Assembly (NCBI GenBank): GCA_011799875.1
Contig: CM022299.1
Span: 209,194,070 to 209,258,069 of the forward strand
DNA length: 64,000 nucleotides
Origin: Thinopyrum elongatum
Taxonomy: Eukaryota > Streptophyta > Magnoliopsida > Poales > Poaceae
Direction: 5' to 3'
Of this stretch, positions 11,491 to 23,036 are shown piece by piece (within the stretch, counting starts at the first letter, position 1; every line of letters begins with the position of its first letter). Position numbers and translations under genes: made by a program. The notes beneath the pieces were generated by a model, which worked only from the letters and a program-made list of their open reading frames with translations, searched no databases and was not told the DNA's origin.

Positions 11491-13446
11491 TAATTAGCCT
11501 AAACACCTTAGGAAACGGAAAAACCACGAACTCAAAATCTCAAACTGCAAATGTCAAAGGGTGGTAGTGGAAATGCTGTGTTGGTTTCGGAGCTGGCAAT
11601 TGGAAGTGGAGGTGGTCGGTTATGTGAGTCGAAGTTTAAGTCAATGTCCCTAAGTAGCGGAAACACCTTAGGAGACACAACCCACAACTCAAACAAGCTC
11701 AGACAAAATTGGGTCAAGGGTGGTGGAAATGTATGGTGGGCAAGGTTATGCGGAAGTTGTGGTGGTGGTTGATGAAGAGGTAACCGTCCCTAAGTAGCCG
11801 AAACACCTTAGGAGACTCGAATCACAACTCAAGCAACCACAAATGCGATATGAATCAAAATGGGTTAGGTTGCGGAAGGCTATGGTAGTATTGCGGATGA
11901 TATGGTGGAGGACCTAGGCAAAGATGTCAAAGTTCCAAAACTTTGATGGAGTCAAATGATGTTGGAAGTATTTTTGTCTGATGGGGGATGTCAATAGCTA
12001 CAAAACGAGCTAAAGAACGTCAAAATTGGCCTCCGGATGAATTAGTTATGGACAAAACAGTGAAACGCTGGTGGCTGAAAGTATCAGGGGTCGGACATCC
12101 GGGGGGAGGCCCGACTTCCAGGGCCAAATTTCAGAAACTTGACCTTATTTGCACTCCAGGTGCCAGATGTCCTGCCGGGGACCCAGATGTCCGGCCCGAC
12201 AAATTCCAGATCTCGATTTGGGGCAGAAATGGATGATTCCAAAGGCAAAATTGGACGAATTTTGTGGATGGAAATGGTGAGAAAGATGGGGGAAAGCTAG
12301 ATCCACTTGAAACACTTTGAATCCATGGATCAAAACCAACAAATCTCACCAAACCAACAAATCACAAAAAAAATTGGTGGGGTTATTTTTTGTGGGAATT
12401 TTTGAATTAGGACAAAACAGAGCAAATTGGGCTAGAGAACGACGGGGAGGACTACAAATTCATGATCAACGTGGCTCTGATACCAAGATGATGTAGGATG
12501 GAACTATAGGGGCTGATCTTTCATATATTGGAGGGGGATTCCTCAAGGAACACGAAGAACACAGGTAAGAACAGGGAGAACTCACAAGAGGAACACTCAA
12601 GAACAAGTCCAATATCACATCCACTAGACTAACAAACACATGGATCCAAAAGGTACATGAACAATCAAATGGAAAGATACAAGGTAGAGTTCATCCCAAA
12701 TCCAAGAGGAGATGGAGCCTTGATGATCTAGATAGATCCTTCCCACAAAGGGGGGTCTTGAATCCCTCGGGATCTTCTCACATGGAGGTCTTGGACTCCA
12801 TGGAAGTGGTTTCTCTCTCTCAAGAGCAAGTAAGGAGCAAAGCTTAACTAAGATGAGCTATCATAATTGCTAACCCTAGAATGGAGGTGGAGGTGGAGTA
12901 TATATAGGCAAGTCCACGAAGGGGTAAGTGAGAGGGGGATACATGGGCCTCGGGCCCTGTCCATGCGTGCAGGCAGGCACCGGATGTCCGGGATGGGGGC
13001 CGGATGTCCGGCTGTTCGCGAGACACCGGATGTCGGGGCACTAGACGGATGTCCGGCCATTTGATGGCCTTCGCTGTTGTACTCTGCCGGATTTTCGGGG
13101 GAATGCCGGATGTCCGGGCTGTCGGGACCGGATGTCCGGGGCTCGGGTCGGATGTCCGGATCTTGTAGCTTCAGCAGCTCCGTCTCCTTCCTTCTCCTCT
13201 TCCATGCTTCCCTCATGGATGGTGTAGTCTTTCCTTGGCGCTTGTACTCCTCCTCGTCATCGGTGAAGCTTCGATAATACCTGTGTATGCACACGAGTGG
13301 TGTGTCAAGTAGTATACCATCCTCGAAGGGGTCAAGGGAACACGTGTAAAGGTGATGTCCACCTTTAGGTATGTGAAGTAGATGTCCACATGTCACTTGC
13401 CGAACGGACTTTTGACATGGCGATGCCCGTAGGATGCTCCGCATTA
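11491..13446 (-). mobile_element. Gypsy element D, 5' end only (leader, primer-binding site, 5' LTR)
   Basis: 12489-13446 is an LTR related to those of element C, starting tgatgtagga and ending gatgctccgcatta. Next to it at 12473-12485 the plus strand reads ggctctgatacca, the complement of the common initiator-Met primer site TGGTATCAGAGCC. 11491-12488 is leader sequence related to 28017-28651 of element C. The rest of the element is cut off at the CACTA 1 terminus. No coding capacity is left. Confidence 0.8.
12489..13446 (-). repeat. LTR of element D
   Basis: It carries a minus-strand TATA (gtatatatagg, 12898-12907) and, upstream of it, an array of ccggatgtccgg-like units between about 12978 and 13160. 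Homology to the LTRs of element C is clear in layout but substantially diverged in the first third. Confidence 0.75.
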
Positions 13447-13595
13447 GATGCGCTAGGAAAAATAGGGACGCGATCGACACAGTCATCAAGTAGTGTGTCG
13501 ATGTTGAATATGAGATGTCGAAGGCGTTGTAGATGAGGCGTCGCACTGGGTTTGCCAAGTCCGGTGACACGTTGATGACAAAGGCACATGTCGGT
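13447..13595. other. Host sequence between elements D and C
   Basis: Unassigned non-coding DNA ending in the target duplication tcggt (13591-13595). It is contiguous, before insertion of element C, with 29618 onward. Confidence 0.5.
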
Positions 13596-14545
13596 TGATG
13601 TCGGGTGGAACCCTAAGGCCAATCTTTCACGATTTGGAGGTGATCCCACGAAGAACACGAAGAACACACGAGAGGGGAAATGATAGGAAACACTCAAATC
13701 AACGAGAAACGATCACACATGTGCTAGATCCATGAACACAAAGAGAGATACACAATCCAAACACAACAAAGGACGATACAAGCGGTCGGTAGTTCTTCCC
13801 AATCCGTGATGAGATGGGGTCTTGAATCCACGAGGGGATCTTCCCTTGACGGGGTCTTGAATCCACTTGGGATATTCTCTGCGGAGGCCTAGGTCTCCAA
13901 TGGAGTATGTATCAAGTGGATGAGCAAAGCTCTATCTCTAAAATGAGCTAAACCAATGCTAACCATAAAACGTCGGGGAAGAAGGAGTATATATAGTCTA
14001 GGGGGCGAAGGGGTACATGGGCTTCGGCCCTTTCATTGTGCGCAGACAGGGGCCGGATGTCCGGGCTTTCAGGACGAGCCGGATGTCCGAGCTAAGGGGG
14101 CTGGATGTCCGGGGTGGCTTCGGTTGTGTTCTGTGAAGAATGCCAGATTTCTGGGCTGGGGCCGGATGTTTGGGGCACGCATCGGGTCGGATGTCCAGGC
14201 TTTGTAGCTTGTCGGCTGGGCAGCTACTATGGACACCTTCAGGGGCCAGATGTCCGGGTCCTGGGAGCTGTTCTCGGTTCCTTTCATTGGTCATGTTCAT
14301 CCATGAACTTGTGGGCTTGTCCGTCTTCATGTACATCTACGAGAGGGTCCTCTTGATACCTGATCATGCATAACATTCCGGACTTAGGTAGTAGCCATGT
14401 CTCGAGTGGGTCATATGGAATATCATTAAGGAGAGATGTCACCTCGGTCTCGAGTGCTCTTGCACGTGCTCGTGTCATCGGTCCGCTTGGCACTTTATGA
14501 GACGTCGGTAGGTCCATGGGGATGACCATAGGATGCTCCGCATCA
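13596..14545 (-). repeat. 3' LTR of element C
   Basis: 950 bp, tgatgtcggg to ccgcatca. A minus-strand TATA box lies at 13987-13996. About eight ccggatgtccgg-like units lie upstream of it at about 14050-14260. It is followed by the polypurine tract (tctccccccttggg on the plus strand). Confidence 0.88.
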
Positions 14546-15591
14546 TCTCCCCCCTTGGGAAAGATCCGACCTCGGATCGAAAACCTCATCACCATGGTAG
14601 GGAGAGAGATCCTTGACGTTGAAGATATTGCTCATGTTGTACCTGTCGAGCAGTATGTTGATCTTGTATGCATTGTTGTTGTATCGCTTGATCACCTTGA
14701 AGTGTCCGTCGGCTCGAGGTAGAAGCTTGGACTTGCGTTTGTTGGGGAAGCGGTCCTTCCGAAGGTGTAGCCACACAAGATCTCCGATGTTGAATATCAT
14801 GGGATGCTTGTTGATGTTGATCTTGGTCGCGAGGCGGTGTACTTGACGCTCGATTGTTTCTCTTGTATCTTCATGCAACTTCTTGAGATAGCTCGCTCAT
14901 GCACTCACATCCATGTTGATGCGCTCTTGTTGAGGTAGAGGTAGAATGTCCAATGGGGACAACGGGTTGAAGCCGTAGACGACCTCGAAGGGGGACTTGC
15001 TGGTAGTCAAATGTCTTGTGCGGTTGTAGGCGTACTCGGTGATGGGTAAGCATTCTTCCCACTCCTTGAGGTTCTTCTTGATCAACACGCGTAGGAGAGT
15101 GGACAACATCTAGTTTGTGACCTTCGTTTGGCCGTCGGTTTGTGGATGATATGCCGAAGAGAATATGAGCTTGATTCTGAGCTTGGCGCATAGGGTCTTC
15201 CAAAACAATAGTCTTGGGCACTCCATGTAGACGCAAGATTTCCCTACAAAAAAGATTTGCAACATGTGAAGCATCGTCTATCATGTTGCATGGAATAAAA
15301 TGTGCCATCTTAGAGAAACGATCCACAACAACAAATATGGAATCCTTTCCATTTTGGGTTCTTGGCAAACCAAGCACAAAGTCCATACTAATATCTTCCC
15401 ATGGGTGATATGGAATAGGAAGTGGCATATAGAGACCATGGGATTGAGCTTTTGACTTAGCTTTGCGACATGTAGAGCATCGGTTGGTGTAACGGGAGAC
15501 GTCACGGAACTTCTTGGGCCAAAAAATAGTTCTTGGAGAGCGTAGTGAATGTCTTGTCGCATCCAAAGTTACCCATAGGTCCTCCTCCATG
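14543..15591 (-). pseudogene. Element C integrase, catalytic core and C-terminal domain, broken
   Basis: Reading from the element B insertion leftward: a zinc-finger pair CSTCRKAK, the first catalytic Asp in [10 protein letters not shown], then a gap where the SDRD-type second Asp block should follow PKTIV. The frame then changes and resumes at [10 protein letters not shown], continues through [11 protein letters not shown], meets a stop, and goes on as an ITEYAYN core end. The C-terminal SH3-like part (GDLVWLHLRKDRFPNKRKSK, then DLSPYHGDEVFD) is intact to the polypurine tract. No chromodomain follows. The DDE triad is lost: the second Asp is deleted and the Glu position reads Lys (TDGQTK). 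Confidence 0.8.
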
Positions 15592-15596
15592 AGCCT

Positions 15597-17091
15597 TGAT
15601 AACCCACAAGTATAGGGGATCGTTTGTAGCCTTCTTCGATAAATAAGAGTGTCGAACCCAACGAGGAGCAACAGGCAAAACAAATATTCCCTCAAGTTCT
15701 ATCGACCACCGATATAACTCTACGCACACTTGACGTTTGCTTTACCTAGAACAAGTATGAAACTATTTGGCAAGAATAAAACCATGAGTACTTCGCGAGA
15801 ATAAAACTACAAATAAATTGCAAGGTAATAAAAGTGGATAGCTTTTGTCAACAAGAAAGTCATTTGTCCCTAGGCAATCGATAACAAGTACCGGTAATCA
15901 TTCTTGCAATTTTATATGAGGGAGAGGCATGAGCTACCATACTTTCTTTACTTGGATCATATGCACTTATGATTGGACCCCTAGCAAGCATCCACAACTA
16001 CTAAAGATCATTAAGGTTGTGAAACCCAACCATAGCATTAAGTATCAAGTCCTCTTTACTCCCATATGCCATAACCCACTTTTCCGCGTTTAGGCTGCTG
16101 TCACCACCGCAACACGGACAATAAGCAAACCGTGAACATATTGCAACACCCTACAGCGAGGACCCCTCATGTTCGCGCGAGACGGAGGGCACTGTAGGAC
16201 AGCACCATAAGTAAAATATACAATCATACCAACCAAGATCATGATTAACCCACAGGACAAAATGGATCTACTCAAACATAATAGGATAGCAAAATATCAT
16301 TGGGAAATAATATATGGAGTTGAGCACCATGTTTAAGTAGAGATTACAGTGGGGAGAAGGGGTGTTACACCACTGCATAGAGGGGGAGAGAGTTGGTGTT
16401 GACGGTAGCAAGATTGTTGATGTAGATCGCCGTCACGATCCTTGCCCCGGCGGCACTCCGGCGCCACCGGGAGAGAGGGGGGAGAGCCCCCCTCCTTCTT
16501 CTTCTTCCTTGGCCTCCCCCCTAGATGGGAGGAGAGTTCCCCCTCTGGTCCATGGCCTCCATGGCATCGGAGGGGCAGGAGCCCCTCCGAGATTGGATCT
16601 CCCTCTCTGTTCTCTTCTGTTTCGTGTTTTTCAGATCTGGCCGAAAACCGTTTTTTATATTTCGAGAGATCCATAACTCCGATTGCGCTGAAATTTTAAC
16701 ACAATTTTTTTTTCCTGATATAAGCTTCCTTGCGCCCGAAGTAGAGCTCCAACTGACGTTCGAGGTGGGCATAAGACACCTGGGCGCGCCTGGGCCCCCA
16801 GGCGCGCCCTGGTGGGTTGTGGTCACTGTGGGCCCCCTCTTCTGATGATTCCAACTCCCAAAAATCACAAATATGCCAAAATAATTCTCCATAAAATTTT
16901 ATTGCATTTGGACTTCGTTTGATATGGATTTTCTGTGAAACAAAAAACATGCAACAAACAGGAACTGGCACTGGGCACTGGATCAATAGGTTAGTCCAAT
17001 AAATCATATAAAATGTTGCCAAAAGTGTATAAAAGTTGTATAATATTGGCATGAAACAATAAAAAATTATAGATATGATGGAGACGTATTA
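15597..17091 (-). repeat. 3' LTR of element B
   Basis: 1,495 bp, starting tgataacccacaag and ending gacgtatta (TCA mutated to TTA). It contains a GC-rich palindrome at 16781-16810 (gggcgcgcctgggcccccag core). Confidence 0.9.
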
Positions 17092-20071
17092 GCATCCCCA
17101 AGCTTAATTCCTGCTCGTCCTCGAGTAGCTAAATGATAAAAAAGATAATTTTTTATGTGGAATGCTACCTAGCATAAACTTGATCATATGTCTAATCATG
17201 GCATGAATATTAAGACACGAGTGATTCAAAGCAATAGTCTATAATTTGACATAAAGACATCAATACTCAGGCATCCCAACAAACAATCATGTCTTTCAAA
17301 ATATCAACGCTAAAGAAAGCTATCCCTACAAAATCATATAGTCTTGTCATGCTCTGTCTTCTTAACACAAAGTATTTATCATGCACAACCCTGATGACAA
17401 GCCGAGCAATTGGTTCATACTTTTTAATGCGCTTCAGCTTTTTCAACTCTCACGCAATACATGAGCGCAAGCCATGGATATAGCACTATGGGTGGAATAG
17501 AGTATGATGATAGGGGTAAATATAGAGAAGACAAAAAAGTAAGAAAGTCTCACATCAACGCGGCTAACCAACGGGCTATGGAGATGCCCATCAATTGATA
17601 TCAACGTGAGGAGTAGGGATTGCCATGCAAGAGATGCACTAAGAGCTATAAGTGTATGAAAGCTCAATATGAAAACTAAGTGGGTGTGCATCTAATCCTA
17701 TAATGAAAAATTCCCACTAGTATATGAAAGTGACAACATAGGAGACTCTCTATATGAAAAACATGGTGCTACTTTGAAGCACAAGTGTGGAACTAGCATA
17801 CCCCTTCTCTCTTTGTTTTTTTTTCTTTTTTTTTTCTTTTCTTTTCTTTTCTCTTTTTTTTCTTTCTTTTTTTCTTTTTTTTCTTTTCTCTCATTGTCCG
17901 GAGTCTCATCCCGACTTGTGGGGGAATCATAGTCTCCATCATCCTTTCCTCACTGGGGCAATGCTCTAAAAATGAATAATGATGATCATCACACTTCTAT
18001 TTACTTATAACTCAAAAGAAATAAAAATTACAACTCGATACCCATAACAAAGTATGACTCTATATGAATGCCTCTGGCAGTGTACCAAGATGTGCAATGA
18101 TCTAGCGTAACATGTATGAAAAATGATGAACGGTGGCTGATCCACAACTGCTATGTCAGCTATATGATCATGCAAAGCAATATGACAATGAATGCTGAAG
18201 TCATCAAAATGGAAGCGGTGGAAGTTGCATGGCAATATATCTCGGAATGGCTATGGAAAGGCCATAATAGGTAGGTATGGTGGCTGTTTTGAGGAAGATA
18301 TAATAAGGCTTACGTGTGATAGAGCGTATCATATCACGGGGTTTGGATGCACCTGCGAAGTTTGCACCACATCTCGAGGTGAGAAAGGGCAATGCATGGT
18401 ACCGTAGAGGCTAGCAAATTGCGGAAAGGTAAGAGTGCGTATAATCCATGGACTCACATTAGTCATAAAGAACTCATATACTTATTGCAAAAGTTTATTA
18501 GCCCTCGAAGCAAAGTACTACTACGCATGCCCCTAGGGGAATATATTGGTAGGAAAGGACCATCGCTTGTCCCCGACCGCCACTCATAAGGAAGACAATC
18601 AATAATAAATCATGCTCCAACTTCATAGCATAACGAGAGACTATACGTGCATGCTTCGGGAATCACAAACCTTAACACCAATATTCTTACTAACCACAAC
18701 CGTTTACTAGTACCTCCCACATATTCCATCTCTATATCGCAAAACTATTGCAAGGAATCAAACATATCATATTCAGTGATCCATAAGTTTTATGTAGGAT
18801 TTTGTGACTAACCATATGATTGACCAATTCCTGTTCACTCTCTAAATAGATATAAGTGAAGCATGAGAGTTTAATTCTTTCTACAAAATACCATGCTCTA
18901 ATAAGTATAAGTGAAGCAAAAGAGCATTCTACAAATAACGGTTTTCTATGTGAAGAGAAACAGGCAATCCAAACTTCAAATGATATAAGTGAAGCACATG
19001 AAGCATTCTATAAAGCCATACTCAAAGATATAAGTGAAGTGCAATGAGCATTCTATAAATCAACCATGGACTATCTCATACCATCATGGTGCATAAAAGA
19101 AAAAGAAAAACTAAGCACAAAAGACGCTCCAAGATTTACGCATATCACGTGAAAGAAACGAAGACGAAAACATACCGACACTTGTTGAAGAAAGATGGGA
19201 TGCCTTCCGGGGCATCCCCAAGCTTAGACGCTTGAGTCTCCTTGAATATTTACTTGGGGTGCCTTGGGCATCCCCAAGCTTGAGCTCTTGCCTCTCCTCC
19301 TTCTCCTCATATCGAGACCTCCTCAATCTTTGATCACTTCATCCACACAAAACTTAACAGAAAACTGGTGAGATCCGTTAGTATAATAATGCAAATCACT
19401 ACTTTAAGTACTGTTGCAAACCAATTCATATTTTGTCTTTGCATTGTAGCTACTGTATTATAACTTTTCCATGGCTTATACCATCGATAAAAATCGATAG
19501 TTTCATCAAAACAAGCAAAACAATGCATCAAAAACAGAATCTGTCTTAAACAGGACAGTCTGTAGTAATCTGAACACCTACCATACTTCTGGTACTCCAA
19601 AAATTCTCAAAAATTAGTAAAAAAAAATTGTATAGTAATACTGTGCAAAAAGTTTCAGAAGCTTTTGACGTTCCAGTAAAAAATGTAAAATCGCGCACTA
19701 CAGCCAAAGTTTCTGTTTTTGCACCGCACATACCAACAAGCAATCTAATCATCCTAAAGGCAAATCTTGCCACATTATTTTTATAATACAATGGATTTGT
19801 ACAAGGGGATAATTATTTTTGTGAGAATCTTCATGAAAAATTCTACATTGTTTCCATGAGCATAAACACAAGTGTTCAAGGTCGACCCTCACTTCTCTAA
19901 TGCATCACCTTTCAATCGCTTCTCTTTTTGTGATGTTTTAAGTTCCCCTCTATATTTTTTTGTTTTTAAACTTTATAAAAGCACTCAACAGAAATAAATG
20001 ACTCCCTTAAACTTCCGGGTTGTCTCCCTGGCAGCACTTTCTTTAAATCCATTAAGCTAGGCATAAAGTGC
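17092..20071. other. 3' non-coding interior of element B
   Basis: No supported gene. It starts with gcatccccaagctta next to the LTR; the same PPT-like wording recurs near 19214 and 19268. A 77-base uninterrupted pyrimidine tract spans 17816-17892. The word ataagtgaag, mostly as gatataagtgaagca, recurs at least four times (about 18849, 18905, 18982, 19027). Most of the segment runs parallel to 5399-7760 in element A. Confidence 0.75.
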
Positions 20072-21420
20072 TCAAGTAATGAATCCACCTGGATCCCAAG
20101 GTATATCAAATCCAATTTTAATTAACAATGATTTGGCATTTAGTAGTGAGCACAAAGCAACATATATCATGCAATGACGAAGTCTAACTCTCTTCCTATG
20201 CATCGGCATGTCATACAGGAACAATTCATGCACATCAAGTAAAGGCCAATACATAGCATAAGCAGTTTCTTGCAATTTTATCGTGTTGGAAACATAGAGA
20301 GGCGGAGATGTAGTTCCTCTCTCATAATAATTGCAAGTAGGAGCAGCAAGCACATGCATATTACATTCATCAAAATTATCATGTGCAACGGTAAAAGGCA
20401 ACCCATTAATGTAATCCTTAGTAAGAGCACACTTCTCCGATATAGTGTAGTTTGGAGAATTAAAAAAGATAATAGGACTATCATGTGTGGGTGCAATAGC
20501 AACAATTTCATTCTTATCATAAGGAACTATAGCAAGTTCATCTCCAATAGCATAATTCATATTGGCATCATGGCCACAAGCATAGCAAGCATCAAGTTCA
20601 TCAAAAAGGGATATTTCAAACGAATCCAAGGGATCATAACAATTATCATAGCATTCATCCTTCGGTAAGAATGAAGGGACGTTAAACAATGTATGAGTTG
20701 GAGGGTTACTCTCATTAGAAGGTGGGCACGGGTAGCTAATCCGCTCTCCCTCCTTTTGTTCTTCGCTCTCCTCATCATTTTTTCATCCAATGAGCTCACA
20801 GTTTCATCAATTCCTTCTTCCATAGACTCCTGCAAAATATTAGTCTCTTCTTGGACAACGGATACTTTCTCAATAAATTCACCAATATCGGAATTGTATT
20901 TATAATTATCATAGCAATATTTAAGGATAGAAAATTTTTCAGGTCTATAAACATCATCATCAAAAGCTTCATACTTTAAAAACAAAGATTCAATTTCATA
21001 AGCACCCTTGAAAGCAACAAATTCTTCTATTCATTCCACATCATAATAATCATATCTACCATTGGCATAAGAAGCCAAGGTTTCATTATCATTAAATTTG
21101 CATGCAAAGGGAAGGTGTGGAGACTTCATCCTAGAGCAACAAGTATAATCATATCTAGAGCATAGATTCCAAGCATACCATTTCAACATATGAATTTGAT
21201 CCCATAAAAGTTTTCATTTTTGAGTCAAGCAATAATCCCTAAAGTATTCATGTTGATCCAACGTGTCTCCCATTATCAAGTTGAATGGGGTTTTCTCAGG
21301 ATTATCAAAGTGGTGCATAATATCTTTCATATAACGAGCATCGAGGGTTTTAGGAGGTTCCCCATCTCCATGAGTAGCAAGTACAACTAATTTTTTTGGT
21401 GTTTCATGTTCCATATCCAT
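20072..21420 (-). pseudogene. Unrecognised single ORF of non-autonomous element B, broken
   Basis: The frame starts MDMEHETPKKLVV at 21420, shortly after the primer site. It continues in one frame through TGA at 21214-21216 and TGA at 21031-21033 to about 20730, where a frameshift moves it to the frame that ends at 20072 with WDPGGFIT. The total is about 450 codons. The protein is rich in Asp, Tyr, Cys and Asn. A Glu-rich coiled-coil-like piece (IGEFIEKVSVVQEETNI) lies mid-way. I recognise no gag, protease or polymerase motif. Its place right after the primer site is where gag normally lies, so a structural role is possible but unproven. Confidence 0.6.
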
Positions 21421-21515
21421 AACTAAAGATAGAGAACAACTTATAACAGGAAATAAAAACTACTTAGTGATAAAGCAAACAAGCACACACGAGAATATTC
21501 ACCCCACACTATTGC

Positions 21516-21533
21516 TCCCCGGCAACGGCGCCA
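21516..21533 (-). promoter_or_regulatory. Primer-binding site of element B (tRNA-Asp)
   Basis: The plus strand reads tccccggcaacggcgcca, identical (from memory of the plant tRNA) to the 3' 15 bases of tRNA-Asp plus CCA. It lies 11 bp from the 5' LTR at 21545. Confidence 0.85.
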
Positions 21534-21544
21534 GAAAAAGGTCT

Positions 21545-23031
21545 TGATAACCCACAACTATAGGGGATCGTTTGTAGCCTTCTTCGATAAATAAGAGTGT
21601 CGAACCCAACGAGGAGCTAAAGGCAGAACAAATATTCCCTCAAGTTCTATCGACCACCGATACAACTCTATGCACACTTGATGTTTGCTTTACCTAGAAC
21701 AAGTATGAAACTATTTGGCAAGAATAAAACCACGAGTACTTTGCGAGAATAAAACTATGAATAAATTGCAAGGTAATAAAAGTGGATAGCTTTTGGCAAC
21801 AAGAAAGTCATTTGTCCCTAGGCAATCGATAACAAGTACCGGTAATCATTCTTTCAATTTTATATGAGGGAGAGGCATGAGCTAACATACTTTCTTTACT
21901 TGGATCATATGCACTTATGATTGGACCCCTAGCAAGCATCCGCAACTACTAAAGATCATTAAGGTCGTGAAACCCAACCATAGCATTAAGTATCAAGTCC
22001 TCTTTACTCCCATACGCCATAACCCACTTATCCGCGTTTAGGCTGTTGTCACCCCCGCAACACCGACAATAAGCAAACCATGAACATATTACAACACCCT
22101 ACAGCGAGGACCCCTCACATTTGCGTGAGACAGAGGGCACTGTAGGACAGCACCATAAATAAAATATACAATCATACCAACCAAGATCACGATTAACCCA
22201 CAGGACAAAACAGATCTACTCAAACATCATAGGATAGCCAAATATCATTGGGACATAATATATGGAGTTGAGCACCATGTTTAAGTAGAGATTACAGCGG
22301 GGAGAAGGGGTGTTACACCACTGCATAGAGGGGGAGAGAGTTGGTGTTGACGGTTGGAAGATTGTTGATGTAGATCGCCGTCACGATCCTTGCCCCGGCG
22401 GCACTCCGGCGCCACCGGGAGAGAGGGGGAGAGAGCCCCCCTTCTTCTTATTCTTCCTTGGCCTCCCCCCTAGATGGGAGGAGAGTTCCCCCCTCTGGTC
22501 CATGGCCTCCATGGCAGCGGAGGGGCAGGAGCCCCTCCAAGATTGGATCTCCCTCTCTGTTCTCTTCTGTTTCGTGTTTTTCAGATCTGGCCAAAAACCG
22601 TTTCTAATATTCCGGTAGATCCGTAACTCTGATTGCGTTGAAATTTTAACATGGTTTTTTTTTTCCAGATATAAGATTCCTTGCGCCCGAAGTAGAGCTC
22701 CAACCGACGTTCGAGGTGGGCATAAGACACCTGGGTGCGCCTGGGCCCCCAGGCGCGCCCTGGTGGGTTGTGGTCACTATGGGCCCCCTCTTCTGATGAT
22801 TCCAACTCCCAAAAAACCCAAATATTCCAAAATAATTCTCCGTAAAATTTTATTGCGTTTGGACTTCGTTTGATATGGATTTTCCGCGAAACAAAAAACA
22901 TGCAACAAACAAGAACTGGCACTGGGCACTGGATCAATAGGTTAGTCCAATAAATCATATAAAAGTGTATAAAAGTTGTATAATATTGGCATGAAACAAT
23001 AAAAAATTATAGACACGACGAAGACGTATCA
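21545..23031 (-). repeat. 5' LTR of element B
   Basis: 1,487 bp, tgataacccacaac to gacgtatca, followed by the agcct duplication. Very similar to 15597-17091; one indel of about 14 bases is visible near 22960. Confidence 0.9.
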
Positions 23032-23036
23032 AGCCT

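Larger units (their letters stand above)
15597..23031 (-). mobile_element. LTR retrotransposon B, complete, non-autonomous, TSD agcct, nested in element C integrase
   Basis: LTRs at 15597-17091 and 21545-23031 are flanked by agcct at 15592-15596 and 23032-23036. A tRNA-Asp primer site adjoins the right LTR. The interior has one unrecognised, broken ORF (20072-21420) and a long non-coding 3' part related to element A. No polymerase domains were found, so it is non-autonomous. Confidence 0.92.

Noticed and set aside
12844..14287. Long overlapping frames on both strands in the C/D LTRs
   Set aside because: They arise from the repeated ccggatgtccgg units, which are open in several frames; no start context or domain.
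16333..17052. Frames of 100-120 codons in the element B LTR
   Set aside because: They lie in an LTR and cross its promoter hairpin; the right LTR has partial copies of the same shadows.
9660..21533. tRNA-Asp-like sequences as tRNA genes
   Set aside because: Only the 3' 15-18 bases match; they are primer-binding sites next to LTRs.
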